Source: DAOTVD01 sp034437075 (GTDB lineage: Bacteria; Chloroflexota; Anaerolineae; Aggregatilineales; J027). Taken from it: 31,440 bases of DNA. The notes under the pieces were generated by a model. That model did not search any database. It had not been told where the DNA came from and saw only the letters and a list, made by a program, of their open reading frames with translations. Shown here in pieces: positions 29,696-31,440 of this stretch (position 1 is the first letter of the stretch; each line of letters starts with the position of its first letter). The position numbers were made by a program, and so were the translations under genes. The DNA lies in NCBI GenBank assembly GCA_034437075.1, contig DAOTVD010000060.1:1-31440 (forward strand), given 5' to 3'.

Positions 29696-30838
29696 ATGCA
29701 AAGAAATATCGGCATCCTGACAGCGGGGGGCGATACCCCCGGCCTAAACGCGGCCATCCGGGGTATCGGCAAAGCCGCGCAAAATAATTATGGTATGGAA
29801 ACCATTGGTTTTCTGGATGGCTTCCGGGGCCTGATGGAGAATCGCACCGTACGCCTGAGCGAAGACGGGCGGCTTTCGGGCATTTTGACCGTCGGCGGGA
29901 CCATCTTGGGCACCAGCCGCGACAAACCGCACAAAATGCCCATTGGCGGCCAAGAACTCGATATGCGCGACGCCATGGTGGATAACTACCACAGATTGCA
30001 CCTCGAAGCGCTCATCTGCCTGGGGGGGGGCGGCACCATGAAAAATGCCGCGCGCCTGATGGAAAAAGGCTTGAATGTCATCACCCTGCCCAAAACCATC
30101 GACAATGATGTCTATGGCACCGACGTGACCTTCGGGTTCGACACCGCGCTGACCATCGCCACGGAGGCCATCGACCGCTTGCACAGTACCGCGCATAGCC
30201 ACCACCGCATCATCGTCGTCGAAATTATGGGCCATAACGCGGGCTGGCTGGCCTTGGCGTCCGGCATTGCGGGCGGCGCGGATGTCATCCTCATCCCCGA
30301 AATCCCGTTCGAGCCCGAAGTGATCGCGCAATCCATCCAGGCGCGGGTGCGCGGCGGCAAGCGCTTCAGCATTGTGGCGATTTCCGAAGGCGCTATGCCG
30401 CGCGAAATGGCCGACCGCCTCAGCGCCGCCGAAGCCCGCAAAGTCGCCGCCGAAGGCAAACGAGACAAAGACGCCGCCCGCGCCGAGATCGCCGCCATCG
30501 AAGCCGAACGCGCCGAAAGCACCCATCTGCTGACCCACCAACTCGAAGCGGCCACAGGGCTAGAATCGCGCGTGACGATTTTGGGGCATGTGCAACGCGG
30601 CGGCATCCCCTCGGCGGCGGATCGGGTACTGGCCACGCGGTTGGGCACGGCGGCAGCGCGATTGGTGCACGAAAAAACGTTCGGGGTCATGCTATCGGTG
30701 CGCGGCCAACTTATCGAGCCTGTGCCGCTGGAGGAGGTCGTCGGCAAGCGCAAAAACGTGCCGCTCGATCATCCGCTCGTTCGCACTGCGCGCAGCCTGG
30801 ATGTTTGCTTGGGCGACGAGCCCACCATGGGCGGGTGA
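29696..30838 (+). CDS. pfkA: 6-phosphofructokinase family enzyme (phosphoryl donor unclear)
   Basis: The enzyme phosphorylates fructose 6-phosphate to the 1,6-bisphosphate in glycolysis. The 380-residue protein shows the PFK signatures ILTAGGDTPGLNAAIR, PKTIDNDVYGTDVTFGFDTAL with the catalytic Asp136 (E. coli Asp127), RIIVVEIMGHNAGWLAL, ISEGA and LGHVQRGG. At E. coli position 124 it has Lys133, as in PPi-dependent and group III enzymes; at position 104 it has Gly113, as in ATP enzymes. At position 103, normally Asp or Glu, it has Gly112 in GGGGT. An Ala/Glu-rich charged helical insertion at about 237-285 lengthens the usual 320-residue chain. ATP use is more likely than PPi from Gly113, but the missing acidic residue makes the donor uncertain. 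A partial GAGAG ribosome-binding site precedes the ATG. Confidence 0.93.
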   Translation: MQRNIGILTAGGDTPGLNAAIRGIGKAAQNNYGMETIGFLDGFRGLMENRTVRLSEDGRLSGILTVGGTILGTSRDKPHKMPIGGQELDMRDAMVDNYHRLHLEALICLGGGGTMKNAARLMEKGLNVITLPKTIDNDVYGTDVTFGFDTALTIATEAIDRLHSTAHSHHRIIVVEIMGHNAGWLALASGIAGGADVILIPEIPFEPEVIAQSIQARVRGGKRFSIVAISEGAMPREMADRLSAAEARKVAAEGKRDKDAARAEIAAIEAERAESTHLLTHQLEAATGLESRVTILGHVQRGGIPSAADRVLATRLGTAAARLVHEKTFGVMLSVRGQLIEPVPLEEVVGKRKNVPLDHPLVRTARSLDVCLGDEPTMGG

Positions 30839-30959
30839 TGGCATCCGTAAAAACTTAGTATTTGTAAAATATGCCAAAAAGACCGCCTCCAATATGGGAA
30901 TTTGCCATATCAGCCCCATTTTGGGGGCGCTCCACCTTTCGGGGATGGCCTGAGTACGC

Positions 30960-30995
30960 TATAAATCTGGCTCGCGTGACACACGGTAGCCAGAT
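30960..30995 (+). promoter_or_regulatory. Promoter -10 and 31-base dyad upstream of glutamine synthetase
   Basis: TATAAA at 30960-30965 is a possible -10; no good -35 is seen. Overlapping its last base is an interrupted dyad at 30965-30995: ATCTGGCT pairs with AGCCAGAT, and inside it CGTG pairs with CACG around a central ACA. The site lies near the predicted start of transcription, 58 bases before the glnA ATG. It could be an operator for a nitrogen regulator or an RNA hairpin in the leader. Confidence 0.5.
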
Positions 30996-31053
30996 CACAG
31001 CACTATCGAAAGCATACTTGTCCATTTGTTGATTACTGAAGGAGCATAAGGTA

Positions 31054-31440
31054 ATGGCACTGAATGCCAAAACGTCAGCCGACGTGATGAAAGCCATTAA
31101 AGAACACGATGTCAAAATGGTCGATTTTCGGTTCATCGACTTGCCGGGCATCAGTCAGAATTTTGCTATTCCCATCAGCGCATTCGAAGAGAGCATGTTC
31201 GAAGAAGGGCTGGGCTTTGATGGCTCGTCCATCCGGGGCTTCCAGACCATCGACCAGAGCGACATGCTGGTGATGCCCGACCCCACCACCGCCTTTATCG
31301 ATCCCTTCTACACCGATTCGACCTTGGTGCTCACCTGCAACATCCAAGACCCCATCACGGGCGAAAAATATAGCCGCGACCCGCGCTATATCGCCATCAA
31401 GGCCGAAGAATACCTGAAAAGCACCGGCATTGCCGACACC
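31054..31440 (+). CDS. glnA: Glutamine synthetase type I (3' end outside window)
   Basis: The first 129 codons of a type I glutamine synthetase are present and the frame runs off the window. The enzyme makes glutamine from glutamate, ammonia and ATP. The translated start reads MALNAKTSADVMKAIKEHDV, then VDFRFIDLPGISQNFAIPI and the strong family motif FDGSSIRGFQTIDQSDMLVMPDP, then the Thr-Ala-FIDPFY and SRDPRYIAIKAEEYL segments. AAGGAG lies about nine bases upstream of the ATG at 31054. The active-site and adenylylation regions lie beyond the window, so the subtype and control by adenylylation cannot be judged. With asparagine synthetase it forms the nitrogen assimilation part of the window, and a dyad-like site upstream hints at regulation. 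Confidence 0.96.
   Translation, partial: MALNAKTSADVMKAIKEHDVKMVDFRFIDLPGISQNFAIPISAFEESMFEEGLGFDGSSIRGFQTIDQSDMLVMPDPTTAFIDPFYTDSTLVLTCNIQDPITGEKYSRDPRYIAIKAEEYLKSTGIADT

Noticed and set aside
29744..30541. A 265-codon open frame antisense to phosphofructokinase
   Set aside because: Its composition (Gly, Ala, Asp, His and Phe-rich with no motif) is that of a mirror frame of a GC-rich gene, and the plus-strand frame carries clear PFK motifs.

Overview
The window is about 31.4 kb of GC-rich bacterial chromosome. The gene content points to the phylum Chloroflexota, probably an Anaerolineae-like lineage. That is an inference from three things: a giant Agl23-like (TIGR03663-type) membrane glycosyltransferase fused to NHL repeats, a Ser/Thr kinase-STAND-WD40 receptor, and secreted proteins with Gly/Ser-rich tails. 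There are 28 protein genes, two of them cut by the window edges. I saw no rRNA, tRNA, CRISPR array, transposase or phage gene.

Layout. 1-1.8 kb: the tail of a membrane protein gene facing inorganic pyrophosphatase, then a membrane-anchored rhodanese-like protein behind a good sigma-70-type promoter. 2.0-6.2 kb: a leftward series of envelope genes (a quinoprotein sugar dehydrogenase, a lipoprotein cytochrome c, a small membrane protein, the FluC/CrcB fluoride channel, a lipoprotein, a Gly-tailed secreted protein and an acidic-tailed membrane protein). 6.4-11 kb: a 1540-residue kinase-STAND-double beta-propeller receptor. 11.2-16.8 kb: a secreted TAP-like alpha/beta hydrolase, a Cof-type HAD phosphatase, asparagine synthetase and a protein of unknown function. 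16.9-19.8 kb: a tightly overlapping operon of MTR-1-P isomerase, a 95-residue unknown, signal peptidase I and a GT2 glycosyltransferase. 19.8-27.3 kb: a histone-deacetylase-family amidohydrolase, then, read leftward from 27.3 kb, an ECF sigma factor, a zinc-finger anti-sigma-like protein and the 1761-residue glycosyltransferase/NHL protein. 27.5-31.4 kb: a cytoplasmic rhodanese, a leucine-rich-repeat protein, MsrB, phosphofructokinase and the start of glutamine synthetase.

The most distinctive non-coding feature is a family of MITE-like repeats with AGGCTTTTCC-type terminal inverted repeats. Four copies lie at 11045-11221, 13845-14012, 16083-16287 and 20756-20932. Two are identical over 177 bp although 9.7 kb apart. 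Each carries strong GC hairpins, and its T-rich end lies distal to a gene that reads into the other end, as expected of a portable transcription terminator. Three genes take their TAA stop codon from the repeat end, and one copy appears to supply a Shine-Dalgarno sequence to the next gene. A second inverted-repeat family (GTAACTACTCA ends) is nested in or joined to these.

Most enzymes are housekeeping: glycolysis, nitrogen assimilation, methionine salvage, redox repair and protein export. The envelope genes, the sigma/anti-sigma/glycosyltransferase operon and the kinase-STAND receptor suggest investment in surface biogenesis and signalling.
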